In this document: piece by piece, positions 35,114-47,945 of the stretch
How positions within the stretch are numbered: position 1 is the stretch's first letter
Layout: every line of letters starts with the position of its first letter
Assembly: GCA_032622095.1 (NCBI GenBank)
Contig: CP136066.1
Span: 133,579,917-133,643,916 of the forward strand
DNA: 64,000 bases
Direction of reading: 5' to 3'
DNA from: Siphonodentalium dalli
Taxonomy: Eukaryota; Mollusca; Scaphopoda; Gadilida; Siphonodentaliidae
The notes under the pieces: generated by a model
Seen by the model: only the letters and a program-made list of their open reading frames with translations
Database searches by the model: none
What the model was told of the DNA's origin: nothing
Program-made: the position numbers and the translations under genes

Positions 35114-35450
35114 ATGGCGGAACGTTTAAAAAATAGATTTGGAAGCGATCCGGGGGCTGTTAATTGTTCATGCGGGAATCTATGCGCATGGAGGAAGTCG
35201 GCCACGTCTCGTTCGTTGCGGACATCGTGTCACTGTTTGGATGCGGGGACATTTTGCAGCAGAGGCTGCAAATGTGGAACAAGCAAAATGAGCTGTCACT
35301 GAGTGTCAGAACCAGCCCAGGAAAATGAAGATTGGCAAGAACTTGAAGAAGAAAGGGTCGATTTTGTCGGCAGAACTTGGGTTGTCAAGTAGCGAAGACG
35401 ATGCCGATGGTGAAAATGTCGAAGATGTCGTCGTGAAAAAAAAGAGGTAA
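35114..35450 (+). pseudogene. Cysteine-rich CXC-type reading frame broken by one frameshift
   Basis: ATGGCGGAACG in a good start context (aaaATGG) opens a 62-codon frame with nine cysteines. Two blocks stand out: NCSCGNLCAW (residues 17-26) and CHCLDAGTFCSRGCKCGTSK (39-58), then MSCH and a TGA (35300-35302). From 35298 the next frame continues TECQNQPRK and stays open to TAA (35448-35450), with a basic run (KIGKNLKKKG) and an acidic run (SSSEDDADGENVEDVVV). CKCG...SCHTECQN reads as one motif across the break, so a one-base indel is likely. Such Cys blocks resemble CXC domains in DNA-binding and transposon-linked invertebrate proteins. AG|GTAAAA at 35446 could be a donor. The function is unknown. 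Confidence 0.5.
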
Positions 35451-35736
35451 AAAATTGTATCACTCTTCGCTATAAAATTGAAATTGATATCCACACAAAT
35501 TCCAACAGGCAATTAAAAAAAATAATTTAGGCCTTACTCTTGTCGTCTTGAAGTTGAAAGTCTCGTTATTCACCATTCAGATAGTACTAGCAGTATATGT
35601 AGCATGTGCAGTGTTGCTGTTAGTACTAGTAGGCCTACCAAAAATAATAATAATACTGTAATATTTTTCATGACCATGATTGTGGAAAATTTTCACAGAT
35701 TGAATAAATTACAGGCCCAAATAATAGTACTAGTAT

Positions 35737-36611
35737 ATGGGAGGCCCTTTTCACATTTATTATTTATTTACGCTTAAGCGCAAATATTTGCGCTTAAGTG
35801 TAAATCATTTGCGCTTAAGCGCAATTCATTTGCGCTTAAGCGCAAATCATTTACGCTTAAGCGCAAATGATTTGCGCTTAAGCGCAAATAAAAATTAATA
35901 TTCATTGATTCCCCCCTGAATTAATTTTAAATGGCACAGGCCTAAACACATCACTCAAGTCTATATACCGGTAGGCCCACCATATGAGGGAAGCAATCCC
36001 CCAGTAACCCTAGATCTCTTTTATGACATGGAAATGGTATAGATCTGTGCAGGATATGTCTCATTTATAAAATATACTTGATCTCTGTGATGGAGACACA
36101 TTCTTGGGGACAGGGATGCTGATAATATGAAAATAGGGTTTTTTCCCCTATTTCAAGTCAATAAGTACCGTACACAATATGAAGGAAGCAAGCCCCCCCC
36201 CCCCCCCCGGTAACCCCTAATTCCCTTTTTATGGCCATAGAAATGGTATATATCTGTGCAGGAGATATCCCTTTAATAAAATATACTAGAGCTCTGGGAG
36301 TGAGACACCAATTCCTGGGACACCAGGGACAGAGATGCTGATATGCATATGGAAATATGTTTTTTCTTCGACTTCGAGTCTGTATGGGGCTATTACTATG
36401 GGCCCATCATAATATACTATGCCTCAGTATGAGATGGACTCAATCATTCACAATCAGAGGGAAGTAAGGGAGTGTTAGGTATTTGCGCTTAAGCGCAAAT
36501 GATTTGCACTTAAGCGCAAATAAATTGATCGATAGACACATATTTGCGCTTAAGCGCAAATGATTTGCGCTTAAGCGCAAATAAATAATAAATGTGAAAA
36601 GGGCCTCCCAT
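35737..36611. mobile_element. Foldback-type element with GCGCTTAAGCGC palindrome arrays, copy 1
   Basis: The ends ATGGGAGGCCcttttcacat and mirror are flanked by ACTAGTAT / ATTAGTAG (6 of 8 identical, a worn duplication). The arms hold six (left) and four (right) units of about 20 bp built on GCGCTTAAGCGC with AAAT/ATTT spacers. The interior has a 16-C run (36193-36208) and no transposase. Confidence 0.85.
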
Positions 36612-36790
36612 ATTAGTAGGGGTGGATTTTTTTTTCCCACATTGAGTTTCCAAAAGTTATTCTCAGATGGGCTAGTTACTATCAACGGAAAATCAAATAT
36701 ATAAATTCTCTAATTGATTAACAGTATTTTATCTGCACAATACATGTAAGTCCATAATTTTGAGGCGAAGTTGATCGGAAGTGGGCAACT

Positions 36791-38689
36791 ATGGGAGGCC
36801 CTTTTCACATTTATTATTTATTTGCGCTTAAGCATAAAACAATTTGCCCTTAAGCACAAATCATTTGCACTAAAGCGCAAATATGTGTCTATCAATTTAT
36901 TTGCTCTTAAAGCGCAAATCATTCAAGTTTGCGGTTAAGCGCAAATACCTAGCACTCCCTTACTTCCTTCTGATTGTGAATGATTGAGTCCATCTCATAG
37001 TAAATTATGATGGGCCCATAGTAATAGCCCCATACAGAATCGAAGTTGAAGAAAAAACATATATCCATGTCAGCATCTCTGTCCCTGGTGTCCCAGGAAT
37101 TGGTGTCTCACTCCCAGAGCTCTAGTATATTTTATTAAAGGGATATCTCCTGCACAGATATATACCATTTCCATGGCCATAAAAAGGGAATTAAGGGTTA
37201 CTACTATCTAACTTACCCATAAATTATTGGCATGATCTGGTGTATCAACTAGCAACACAAGAGGAGCATTGGGCTAATTTTAACCTGTTTTAATTAGCCT
37301 GAGTACTCAACAGTCAACTGTGAGTGTGTGTTCAACAAGGATAATCCCTAATTACATATTATCAGCATCCATCTATCCAAAGAATTTATGTCTCCTTCCC
37401 GGAACTCTAGTAATTTTTTGTATGATGTTTTTTTAATGTATTATTGCACAGATTTGGGCCCTTACTATGGTCATATACTATAGCATGCATGTGGTGTCAC
37501 TGCATGAGGGCTTGCTTACCTCATATGGTTTACTTATTGACTTAAATCAGAGGAAATAACCCTATTTTCATATTATCAGCATCCCTGTCAAAAAAGATTG
37601 GTGTCTCATTCCTGGAGCTTTGGTGTCTCAGTCCTCGAGCTCTAGTTCTTTTTATTGCACAAATCTATAGTATTGCCATGGTCATATAGTTACACCGAGG
37701 GCTTGCTTCCCTCATATGGTGTGCCCAGGGATGGATCCAGGGATTTTTTGGGGACACCTGTTTTGGGACCATGATATGCCGAAGGCATATCCCGAGGGCA
37801 GTAGGCCCGAGATGGGGGTAGGTACGGGAGGGGGTCGCCCACTCCCTTAGGTGCAGCATTAAAGATCCCGCATAAGAAAATGCACAAGGTCAAGATAAAG
37901 GCTAAGTTATTATCTTATATATGGGAGACTCATTTATATAAGAGAATGCATTGGCACAGGATTTTTGCAAAATTTCAAGAAGCCCCAGTCATGAAAGGGT
38001 TAAAATATTTCTCACTGGACACTTGATTAAGTAAATCTCACTGGACACGTGATTAAGTAAATAAAGGCTCTATATCAACTGTATATTGATGATTTGCATT
38101 GCATGTTGTTGAATTATAATAGAAGATTTCCTTCAAAATATAGAAAATTCTGCTTTAATAAAACTATTCACTTGCAATTTGGGGACATTTAGGCCACCAG
38201 AGTTTGGGCGCCCAAACCTGTAACAGGTATCAAAAGAGCCCTGGATCCTTCCCTGGGTGTGCCTGTATACTCGAAAATTGAGGAAAATCAAAGTCGCCCC
38301 GACTAATACAGAATAACTAATATATACTGAAGATATTATAATGCTATCACGAGTCGCTCCAACTAAAACAGAAGGTGATACTATTGCGAGTCAGCCATTT
38401 TGATAAAGAAGTTGGGCTAGCTCCCTACCCATCCAAACCAATGAAACCAAGAGGTGATATGTCAATAGGAGTTGATGCCAAGTTATGGAGAAACCTATTT
38501 ATTCACCAGGGGTGTTTAGTTACCTATAACCATGAATTGCGCATAAGCGCAATGATTGCACTGAAGCGTAATTATTTGCACTTAAGCGCAATTAATTGCA
38601 CTTAAGCACAATTGATTATGCTCAAGTGTTAAGTGCAATTGATTGTGCTTAAGCACAATTAATTATTAAATGTGAATTTGGCCTCCCAT
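36791..38689. mobile_element. Related foldback ends around an inverted interior; probably two partial elements
   Basis: A left end ATGGGAGGCC starts at 36791 and a right end GGCCTCCCAT stops at 38689, both with worn ttaag palindromes beside them. The flanking 8-mers (GGGCAACT / ACACTTAA) do not match, so these are probably ends of different elements. 36,935-37,205 is the reverse complement of 36,230-36,500, and 38,230-38,560 is the reverse complement of 52,790-53,060. Confidence 0.6.
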
Positions 38690-38749
38690 ACACTTAAGCA
38701 TAAATCAAATTCCAGATCTCAAAACTCCCCTGGGGCTGAAATGATGGGC

Positions 38750-38771
38750 GGGGGGGGGGGGGGGGGGGGGG
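38750..38771 (+). repeat. G homopolymer, 22 bases
   Basis: An uninterrupted run; its length may be inaccurate in the assembly. Confidence 0.9.
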
Positions 38772-39065
38772 CTGCTCTCCCTTACTTCCCTCTGATTGTG
38801 ACTGATTTGAGTCAATCTCATAGTATTATCATTGGCCCAAAGTAGTAGCCCCACACAGACTCAATAGTTGAAGAAAATTTCTGTCCCTGGTGTCCTAATA
38901 AGTGCCTCACTCCCCGAGCTGTAGTATATTTTATTAAAGGGACATCTCCTGCACAGATATATACCATTTCCATGGCCGTAAATTAGACCCTCAAGCTGAA
39001 ATTGATGCAACCACATATATTGTCTGCATACCAGTAGAATCTTTCAATGGCAGATATTATATACC

Positions 39066-39089
39066 GGGGGGGGGGGGGGGGGGGGGGGG
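39066..39089 (+). repeat. G homopolymer, 24 bases
   Basis: An uninterrupted run following 'tatatacc'; a potential G-quadruplex-type sequence. Confidence 0.9.
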
Positions 39090-41389
39090 TGAGGTGGCCT
39101 TAGTGCAACGGAGATGACATTAATCTATGTCTTTTTGCATATGGGACGGTGGGGTGAAAAAATTCCTTCACCACACTATTACAAAAGAGCCTTCCAGAAA
39201 CGTAAAACTTAAATAAATAAACTTGTCTTGATGTCGCTAATGCATAGATCATTGTGTGAATGGAAAATGAGCGAGCAACTGACATTAAATGTCACTATCA
39301 ACGGATAGAAAGTACTAAGTATCTGACTATCAATGGGTAAAAAATATCTGTCATCAGTGCATCAAGCCAATCAGTGAATTATTTGCTTCTCTATCAACTA
39401 AGATGATCTCTGGCAAGACCTAAAGTATCCAAGTCTGATAGAGTGATGTGACTATGTTTATTTCCATCAAAACAGCTTCTGAAACAGGTTAAACTGTTAT
39501 ATCTGAACTAAATGAGATAGATCATTCCCAGTCATATGAGTAATATCAGTACAGCTTTATTCAGTTTTGAACAAAATTTAGTGAAATTTGGGAGGTGGGT
39601 GTAAAAAACATATTGGTTTTGCAGGTTTGGTGGTGATTGGTCCCCGAAAATGCCAGATGCAAAAAAAAATTCATTCCTTCTTGCAAATTTTTGACTACCC
39701 CCATCCCCCTGCTCCACCTACAATCTTGGCATCAGCTTATACCATTATACCTGAGGTAACATAGCCGAAGAACCCAATCATGCTTCAGGATAAGCTAATT
39801 TATTGTGCTGCTTAAATCATATATGCTAAGCATAGTCAGTTAATAAATGTTAACACATCCTCCAATAAAGGGGTTTCAGTTTTTAATTTTCCAACAATTG
39901 GAAAGATATAGGTACCAGTTGAAAAAAAATTCCAGAGTATATGCAAAGTTAATGCACATTTACTGATATAAGCTAATTATGATAAAACAATTCAATTAAG
40001 CTTTAAGCATAAATATATTGCTCTGAAGTATCATTGTATTTATGGTAAAATCATAATTCAGTTACCCTTAAGTTGGCCTTAACCACCATTGTTTGTTTTA
40101 CCTCTCTCACCTTGGATAAAATGGTATGACATAAATGGTATCAGTGTGTGGAGCCTTCCCCTATTAGTTGACTCAAAGACTGAGATACTACTATGTCAAA
40201 GGTTTCAACTTGAGCGGAATTCTGAAAGAGCATGTCTGAACTATGTGTGAGTGAATTGTGCTTCAGTCTAATTCATGAGAATGGATTACTCTTATTAAGC
40301 GAACCATTATTTCGCTTAAGACAGCCAAGGGTATAATAAGTGACGACATTGCCCACACTGATACCATTTATGTCATACCATTTTATCAGCTAATACTGGT
40401 AAATGTGAATTCGGGTCCCACATACTCTAGGAATACACACACCGCTGCACAATGTGGGTCAAATATAGACAAATTTTGACAAAAATCAGCTCAAATAAGG
40501 TTGAAAACAGACATTTCTCTAAATATCAGTCATGTGACAAATGTTCAGGTTGCTACCTGTACCAATTATTATTGTTGCAACACATGCCGAAATAAATTTA
40601 TGAACTAAAAAGATCTTAAATCAGTTTGAAAATAAGCATAAGTCTAGTAGATCTGAAATGGCTGAAACCCAAACATGGCTGATGAATCTTAAATACATGA
40701 AAATATTTAGGGTTATGTTAATTAGCCTTGATAATAGTGCAAGGTTACCTCTAAAGTGCACATAATTTATCTGATCATTGTGCGAGTATAAACAAAAGTT
40801 TAACTTTTTTCAACACATAATGAATTTCCCTTTCAAAATATAGTCCATATATCAATGTATATGGATTTCTATGTGTTTTTTCCCTTTCAAATTTCTCTAT
40901 TATTCTGATTTATATGCAACTGTGCATGGATGCACTGGAAGCCCTTGTGGCAGATATTTTTGTATCTGTATTTCTGGCATGGGGGATGTCCTAGGCATTG
41001 ATTGAACCATAATTTGTGTAAATAAATGGTTGCTATGGCTCCCTAATGTTCTCGTCTTGTGGGTAGAGTTTGAAAAATCTTCAAAAATGAGGTCCTGTCC
41101 CATCATGTATGGTCATAGAATGGTGCACTGGACCTAAATCATGAATATGTTAGATTAACACAACTGATAGTTGTTTTAAATACTACTTCCTGGTCACAAA
41201 TGCTTGAAACATATGTTTTGTGCCCATGCTTTAAACCAGCAAGGACCATGACTGGTAAATATAATGTTTAATTAGGTGAATAGCTATTGGACTCAGAGAG
41301 TGATAATTTGATGGATTTCACAAGTCACAGTATCAGCATAATAAGTTGTGAACTTGTGAGGCAGATGTTGGTTTAAATTAGCCAAGTTA
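39090..41389. other. No gene recognised
   Basis: AT-rich. A remnant foldback end (gtgaattcgggtcccacata) lies near 40,405-40,425. Short open frames only. Confidence 0.4.
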
Positions 41390-41500
41390 TACAGTAATGC
41401 CCTAAGTAATCGACCTCTTAACCAAAGCAGAAGTATGGGTAACATTTCAGGATTTAGTCATGTGGCTTGTTGCCATTCATCAGAAAGCTCTCCCCGAGAT
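41390..41500 (+). mobile_element. Half of a mariner-type hairpin MITE
   Basis: Starts TACAGTAATGCCCTAAGTAA and runs through 'cagcaga/gcagaa...gggtaac' and 'tggcttgttgccattcatc' without the mirror arm; the complete version is at 43.4-43.6 kb. Confidence 0.65.
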
Positions 41501-43382
41501 TCACTACCTTTATACATTTCTATTTTCAGACTATATTAATGATGGAGAACGAGAGATGTGATTAACTCATCAGGACAAATCATTAGAATGTAATAATGTG
41601 AGTACCATAATGATAAGCATAAATGATTATTGTATTTTGCATGCAGATCTTTAGTAACATCAACAATCAGCACTGACTGGTACAATGTACATGTAGCTGT
41701 ATATGTAGCCATAAATCAATGACTTTTGGGATAAAAACATATTTCTATATAATCTACTTTTGTTGATATATTAAAGAGATTAAACTACTAACTAATACCA
41801 ATATTAGTGATAATGACTTTTTTTGGTGAAAAAATTTGACTTTTTTATATTAATCCCAGAGACTACAATTATCTGCTGAAGTAAAAATATATGATGTGGT
41901 ATATAGACTGTTTTTACTTTTGTCACATTCTCAGGGTCAAAGTATCCTGATTTAATAGAATATATTCTTCAGTCATATTTAAATTTGTGCAGTACATTGT
42001 ACTATTTTTCGCTAGTGTGCATTTATTATTCACATGTGTATAGCTAAATCATGGTTAGATATTTTAAGTTGAATTTCTTCTAAAATATAAACATATATAT
42101 TCCAGACTGAAGGAATTTTTGTCAAGATGATCTTTAATATGCACAAGTGTTTTCAGCGATAATGAAGAACTGAAATTGTCATCATGTATGCATATACAAA
42201 AATATTTGTAAGTTTAGAAGTCGCTCAGAATTTAAAATAGAGCGAAACATAGTACTGCACAAATTCAAATATGAGTAAGGTATACAATTGATATACAGGG
42301 GATCCTAGTAGTTCAGTCAGTATTGGGCATGAATAAGGAATCAGAATTCCTAAATGAAAAGATGTGTACTAGTATTTAAATATCGTACATGTATATTGGT
42401 ACATGTATATTTATTCCAAAAATATATAGCATATTTAATTTGTAGTAGACAATTATATCATCTCAGCCATAGAGCTTTCTCTTCCAGAATCATTCCGATA
42501 ACCAAGATGGACACAGTTTAAATTGAAAAGCACTGTATGACATCATTTGAACTAACCATTGCTTGATCTGCATGTTAATCAGGAATGAGATTTTCTTCAT
42601 GGCATTGCTGAGAAAGTGCATCGAACATAGCAATATATCTTTTTCAATATCATTGTCATTATTGTGTTACTTCACAAAACTGCTGGTAACATTGTAAGAA
42701 TGTAATGATTGTACATGTGGCAATTCGCTAAATTCAAGTGTGTTTAATGAACTGCAGTTGTGCAATTACTTGGAGTCTTGTCCTTCCAGCCATATCTACA
42801 TCTCTCTCTCTCCATTAGAACCTATAATAGAACGATAATAATATTTTATGTTATAGAAACCAACATCACTATATAAAGGAGACTGGTGCTGCCTAACTCA
42901 TGGAGTGTGTGACTCACTTGAATTGGCATCAAGTTTTGGATAGCAGATCTTGAATGTTAGTAACCAGAAAAAGTGAATAGTTTCAGTCGAGGCCAACAAA
43001 CAGTGCAAAAGACAATAACTTTCAGTTTAGTTTAATTGTTATTCTCATTAAAATTATAAAATAACAATTCTTGTAATATCAATCCACCAGCAATGTTATA
43101 TATTAAGGTTGGCAAAATTGTAAAGTTTGATGTCTAATCTATACTGGCCCTCAGACAAATTTTTTTACAACAACAGACATTTTATGAAACTTGTTTTGAT
43201 AACATGATTATATAAGTGCAGTTATCATCAAAACATGAAAGAAACATATATGCTGTCTCATATATTCATCCCTAGATATTGAATAAAATAAAATACATGT
43301 GCCACTGCCAAATAAATTGTGTTCTAAACATCGTAATATTTTTGTCCCACAATATATATTTCTAGTGACGGAAATGTCTGTT
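41501..43382. other. No gene recognised
   Basis: Strongly AT-rich, with no repeat family and no coding signal beyond chance frames. Confidence 0.4.
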
Positions 43383-43568
43383 TAGTGGTGCCTATTAACT
43401 TCTTAACCAAAGCAGAATTATGGGTAACTTTTCATGATTTATTCGGAAATATGGCTTGTTGCCATTCATCGGAAAGCTCTCCCGAGAGCCATATTTCCGA
43501 CTAAATCCTGAAAAGTTACCCATAATTCTGCTTTGGTTAAGAGGTCGATTACTGAGGGCATTACTGTA
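43383..43568. mobile_element. Hairpin MITE, TA-flanked (mariner-type ends)
   Basis: Near-complete palindrome: 'gcagaattatgggtaacttt' and 'ggaaatatggcttgttgcca' in the left arm mirror the right arm, which ends cattactgta. The left terminus is worn. It is too short to encode a protein. Confidence 0.8.
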
Positions 43569-44049
43569 TGTCTATTATTCATTTGGAGGGAATTCAGGAT
43601 ACACCTACAGATAGAAAATATCCTAAGGGAACTACTTGTCACTGAGTATTTAGTAAAGAACCTTTGACAAGCTAAGATGTAGATATAAACTACATCAGTT
43701 ATAACAAAAAAATGTTTCAAATGTCCGCTCTCAGAATTCTAATGTACATGTATGTACCTGTCAATATTCTAGTGGTGCAATCCTCAAACCATGCTGACAC
43801 CCATCAGTCTCAATCATTCTTTCATTCCTTCTATTCATATTCTGTGCTTGGACTGGGCTACAAGTGCATGAACAACTGATCTGAAATATAAGAAAAGTTT
43901 ATTTAATTTTTGGTTTAACATGAAACGGCATACATTTTTAAATACTTTTCTGTCAGAAAAGAATATCTATAACATCATTGGAATATTGAATAAAGAATGT
44001 GCATCATATAAGATGACATATGATATGGTGTGAGATGTGCTGCAATTGG

Positions 44050-44770
44050 TTTGGAATAAAAATTCATTTTGTCCATTTTGAGTTTTTGACCATCAGCCAT
44101 GATTTTGGCCGAATAACCAAAAAATGACTCGATCTCATCCATGACAAATTTCACAATGATCTGACAAAAGATGCGACCTGTAACCCTGGCCAAAGGATTT
44201 AGTCATGCAAAGAGTAAAATCCAAGATGGCCGACCGACCCCACTAATGTAGCTGAATGACCCCAAAATTACTCATTCCCATCTCCATGTCAATATTAACA
44301 TCCGTGACAAATTTCATGATGATCCAACCAAAGCTACGACCTGTAGGCTGTGCCAGAGAATTTAGTCATGCAAACAGTAAAATCTAAGATGGCTGCCAGT
44401 GGCCATTTTTTTGGCCGAATGACCCCAAAGTTACTCGTTCGTATCTACATGTCATTGTTAACATCCGTGACAAATTTCATGATAATCAGAAGAACAGTAC
44501 GACCTGTAGCCCGTGCTAATGGATTGAATATTGAAATCCAAGATGGTCACTGGCGGCCATGTTTTTTTTCTTCAGAATGACCCCAAAATGAACGGTTCTG
44601 GTCTAAATGTTGATATCAACAGATATGTCAAATTTCATAATGATCCGACCACAAGTAGCACCTGTAGCCTGTATTGTTGACGAATCACACACACACATAC
44701 GCACACATAATCACACACACAGACGACAAAGCCATGGCAATAGCTCAAACTTTACAAAGTAAAGTTCAGC
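44050..44770 (-). repeat. Family A element copy on the - strand
   Basis: Several cassettes in reverse orientation ('gatggctgccagtggccatt', 'gatggtcactggcggccatg'), a CA-rich tract (44,688-44,723), then the left-end hairpin (agctcaaactttacaaagta...agct). The open frame VKSKMAASGHFFG is the reverse-strand translation of the cassette. Confidence 0.8.
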
Positions 44771-44936
44771 TAATAAAACAAATGGTTGGGTTAGTCTTAA
44801 CTAACATATATGTGAGCCAGAGAGGCCCATTTCACATTTATTCTTCAGGGCGAAAACTATACCTGTGTTTCTGGTAATAAACGGTCATTGAAAAATATGG
44901 GTGGCCCAGGTGGGAAGGTGGTGTTTTCATTTTTAG

Positions 44937-45240
44937 CTCAACTTTACTTTGTAAAGTTTTAGCTATTGCCATGGCTTGGTATCGTCGTCCGTGTGTGTGT
45001 GTTTGTGTGTGACTCGTCAACAATTTCCTCTAGCACGGGCTACAGGTCGTACCTTTGGTCATTATAAAATTGGATCATTATAAAATTTGTCATAGCTGTT
45101 GGCATTGACATGTAGATGGGAACGAGTCATTTTGGGGTCATTCGGCAAAAAACATGGCCACCAGCAGCCATCTTGGATTTTACTCTTTGCATGACTAAAT
45201 CCTTTGGCACGGGCTACAGGTCGTAACCCTTTTATGACTG
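44937..45240 (+). repeat. Family A left part, facing the - strand copy
   Basis: The left-end hairpin (agctcaactttactttgtaa) and one and a half cassettes. With 44,050-44,770 it forms a head-to-head pair separated by about 165 bp. Confidence 0.8.
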
Positions 45241-46860
45241 GAGCCATGCTGGTTCAGCATTAATGATCCTGTGCCAGTGCATTCTATTATATATTGAGCC
45301 TCGAATATATAAGAGAATGCACTGGCTTACAAGATCAAGGTAAATATTGTTAAGCCAATGAATTCTCTTAAATATAAGAGAATGCATTAATTCTCTTAAA
45401 TATAACAAACCTATGTCTCATATACCGGTACTCGATAATTTCCTAACAGGTCACTGAACAGGTATGGGGGGGGGGAGATAAAAGGACCTGAGTATCCAAT
45501 TACCACCTAGTAGCTACATATGAGAAAAAATAAACTTATGATTTTATTGCTTATTATTGCTTTATATAGTCATGAAATGGTGAGAAATTAACTTTATTGA
45601 GTTGATTGTGTTGGTGTTTGGATGGATGGGTGCTACGGTGCTACCCAAGTATGAGCAGGCTGATTATAATCCCCCCACTCACGCAGAAGCTACATCAGGG
45701 AAATTTCCAGGGCTGTTTTGATAGCTGTTACAGGTATGGGTGCCCAAGGCCCCAAACTTGAGAAGCCCAAATGACCCCAAATTCCCAGTGGACAGTATTG
45801 AATCAACCTGAATTTTCAAGGCAATTCAACAATAAGCGCTGTATTAAAAAATCTGCAGTTGCAATACAGCCTTCATTTGCATATGTTGAATTTTTAAATC
45901 AGAAATATTATGTCCTATTTATAATATATGTGTCTGTATCTGTGTTGGTTCGGTGTAGAAGCCGTATTTTAAAGTTATATTGGGATACCGGTACATATCC
46001 TCTGCTGGAAACAGGTGTCCCCAAATTATCTCTGGATTCTTCCCTGAGCTACATATGAGAATTTTTGGACTATATATAAAGCAAAATAAGTGATAATCAG
46101 GACTTGGTATCTCCCCCAATCCCCAACTTAATAAACTTTTTCTCGGTTGAAGTATATAAAGCAAAATAAGCTATAGATGATGTTTTGGTCATATGCAGCT
46201 ACTAGATGGGCGGCGGAGAAGATTCTCAGTCCTGGGTATCTCCCCAGAGTCCACCCCCTCACAAACCCAGACTCAACCAAATTTTTCTCAGATATAGTTA
46301 ATTTCTTGCCATATCATCACTATATAAAGCAAAATATGTGATTGTGAGGGTAAAATAAGTGGAAAAATATTATGTGGGTGGGAGATACCAATGTTGGTAG
46401 AGGAAAATTGTTCCACTTGTAGTCCACAATTTCCTAACAGGTACACAGGATATATACCCATCCCTGTTAACTGCATATGTTCAGCAGTTCTTATGATATT
46501 GGTTGGGGTAATGCATATTTTGGGAGGAGATATAACAAAACAAAAGACACCCATATGTAAGGCCAAGTGATAATCTGACAGATTTGATTTGCTCTTAAAG
46601 TGCCTTAAGCGAATTAATTTATTTGCTCTTTTAAAAGTAAAATTCATCTATTTGAGCTTGAGCATAAATCAGATTGTCTAGAAATAAAAAAAGAGTGAAT
46701 TAGACTCTGAGAAAGGAATTACAAATAGGTGGACTAGTATATATTATTAAATACATGTATGATAGTCTCATGTCTTATTTACACTTAAGCGCAAATGATG
46801 TGCGCTTAATTGAGCTCAAATAAATGTTTTTTTTACATAGAGCATAATTAAATGATTGGG
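45241..46860. repeat. Worn repeats: 'tatataagagaatgca' and 'tatataaagcaaaata' words
   Basis: 'taagagaatgcactggc' variants at 45,265-45,390 (both orientations) match 37,940. 'tatataaagcaaaataag' recurs at 46,073, 46,155 and 46,321. Worn ttaagcgc palindromes appear at 46,600-46,810. No gene. Confidence 0.5.
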
Positions 46861-47485
46861 TCTATGAACACCTTTCATGTATGGTACATATTCCAGATAC
46901 AGATAATTTAAAGGTATGGTTGGCCTTGGCGGTGGGTATCCTGTGAAAATATTTCCACCCTTCGAAAACCGCCACAAAAATAAAGAACATCAAAATGTAG
47001 ACTTTGTCCATATAAAAATAAGAAATATCGCATAAACAGTATGTTATTGTCAAATGTTTGACCATTGTTATGTAAACAAAAGCATAAAAAGTAACTTTTC
47101 TGGTGTTTGTTTATATTATGATGGTAAACATAAAGAGCGTTCTTTGTTGGTGAATTCCTGATATGGAACTAATAAAGAGCGTTTATGCCATTTGTGTGTG
47201 TGATTAGCCAGTTCAAGAGTTGCATTAATATTGTGCTGTCTTCTGTAACACAATCAGGCTCTTGCTTAGGTAAAATATTGTAGGTCTTTATGATAACATG
47301 CTGTTTACGTGATGGTCATGGTATATATGAACGAAACTGTATGCGTTTTAATGTTTTTCTGTTTACGGTGATTAGAACAAATATCAATATTTTCGACAAC
47401 TAAGGCCTCACGTGCCTTTAATAGCACTTTGAATGTGCAAATGATTTACACTGTTTAAATAATTTGCACTTAAGTGCAAATGAAC
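46861..47485. other. No gene recognised
   Basis: Contains 'aaagagcgtt' words like those in family S but no alignable unit. Confidence 0.4.
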
Positions 47486-47945
47486 AGGTCATGGTGAACC
47501 AACGATCGACCTTTATTAGACTAATCGCTATAGAATAGACCGATTGGTCATTCATCATATGCAGGCATTGGGGATAAGTCGAGTCACTCTGAACTGTTCT
47601 ATATTGGTAATTATATTACATCCAATACTTAAAAAGAGATAATTATAATTTCTGTTGAAAGACACGGAATAATTATTTAGTGAATATATTCAATATAAAG
47701 ATAGACTGATCAGTTTTATACAGATCAACCAGTGGTTCACCGAGACCTGCAGATGATTGTTGAGCTTCGGTACATTCAATGCGATTATTAATAAACATGC
47801 AGGTCTGGGTGAACCACCAATAGATCTTTATTTAGACTAATCGATCTAATATAGACTGGTCTTACACCACCTAGATGCATCTGAGATAAGGGGAGTCACA
47901 CTAAACTGTTCCATGATATCGTTCAACTTGGTAACTACTTAAAAA
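47486..47945 (+). repeat. Two diverged copies of a roughly 145-155 bp block
   Basis: 47,486-47,640 and 47,801-47,945 share 'ggtgaaccaac/cgatcgacctttatt', 'gactaatcg' and 'gagtcac.ct.aactgttc' in the same order (period about 315). Confidence 0.6.

Noticed and set aside
35772-35888. CRISPR-like regularly spaced repeat
   Set aside because: The 'repeats' and 'spacers' are one palindromic 20-bp unit in tandem forming an arm of a foldback element; eukaryotic context.
46288-46647. 119-codon open frame on -
   Set aside because: No domain, unusual composition, and overlaps repeated 'tatataaagcaaaata' words.
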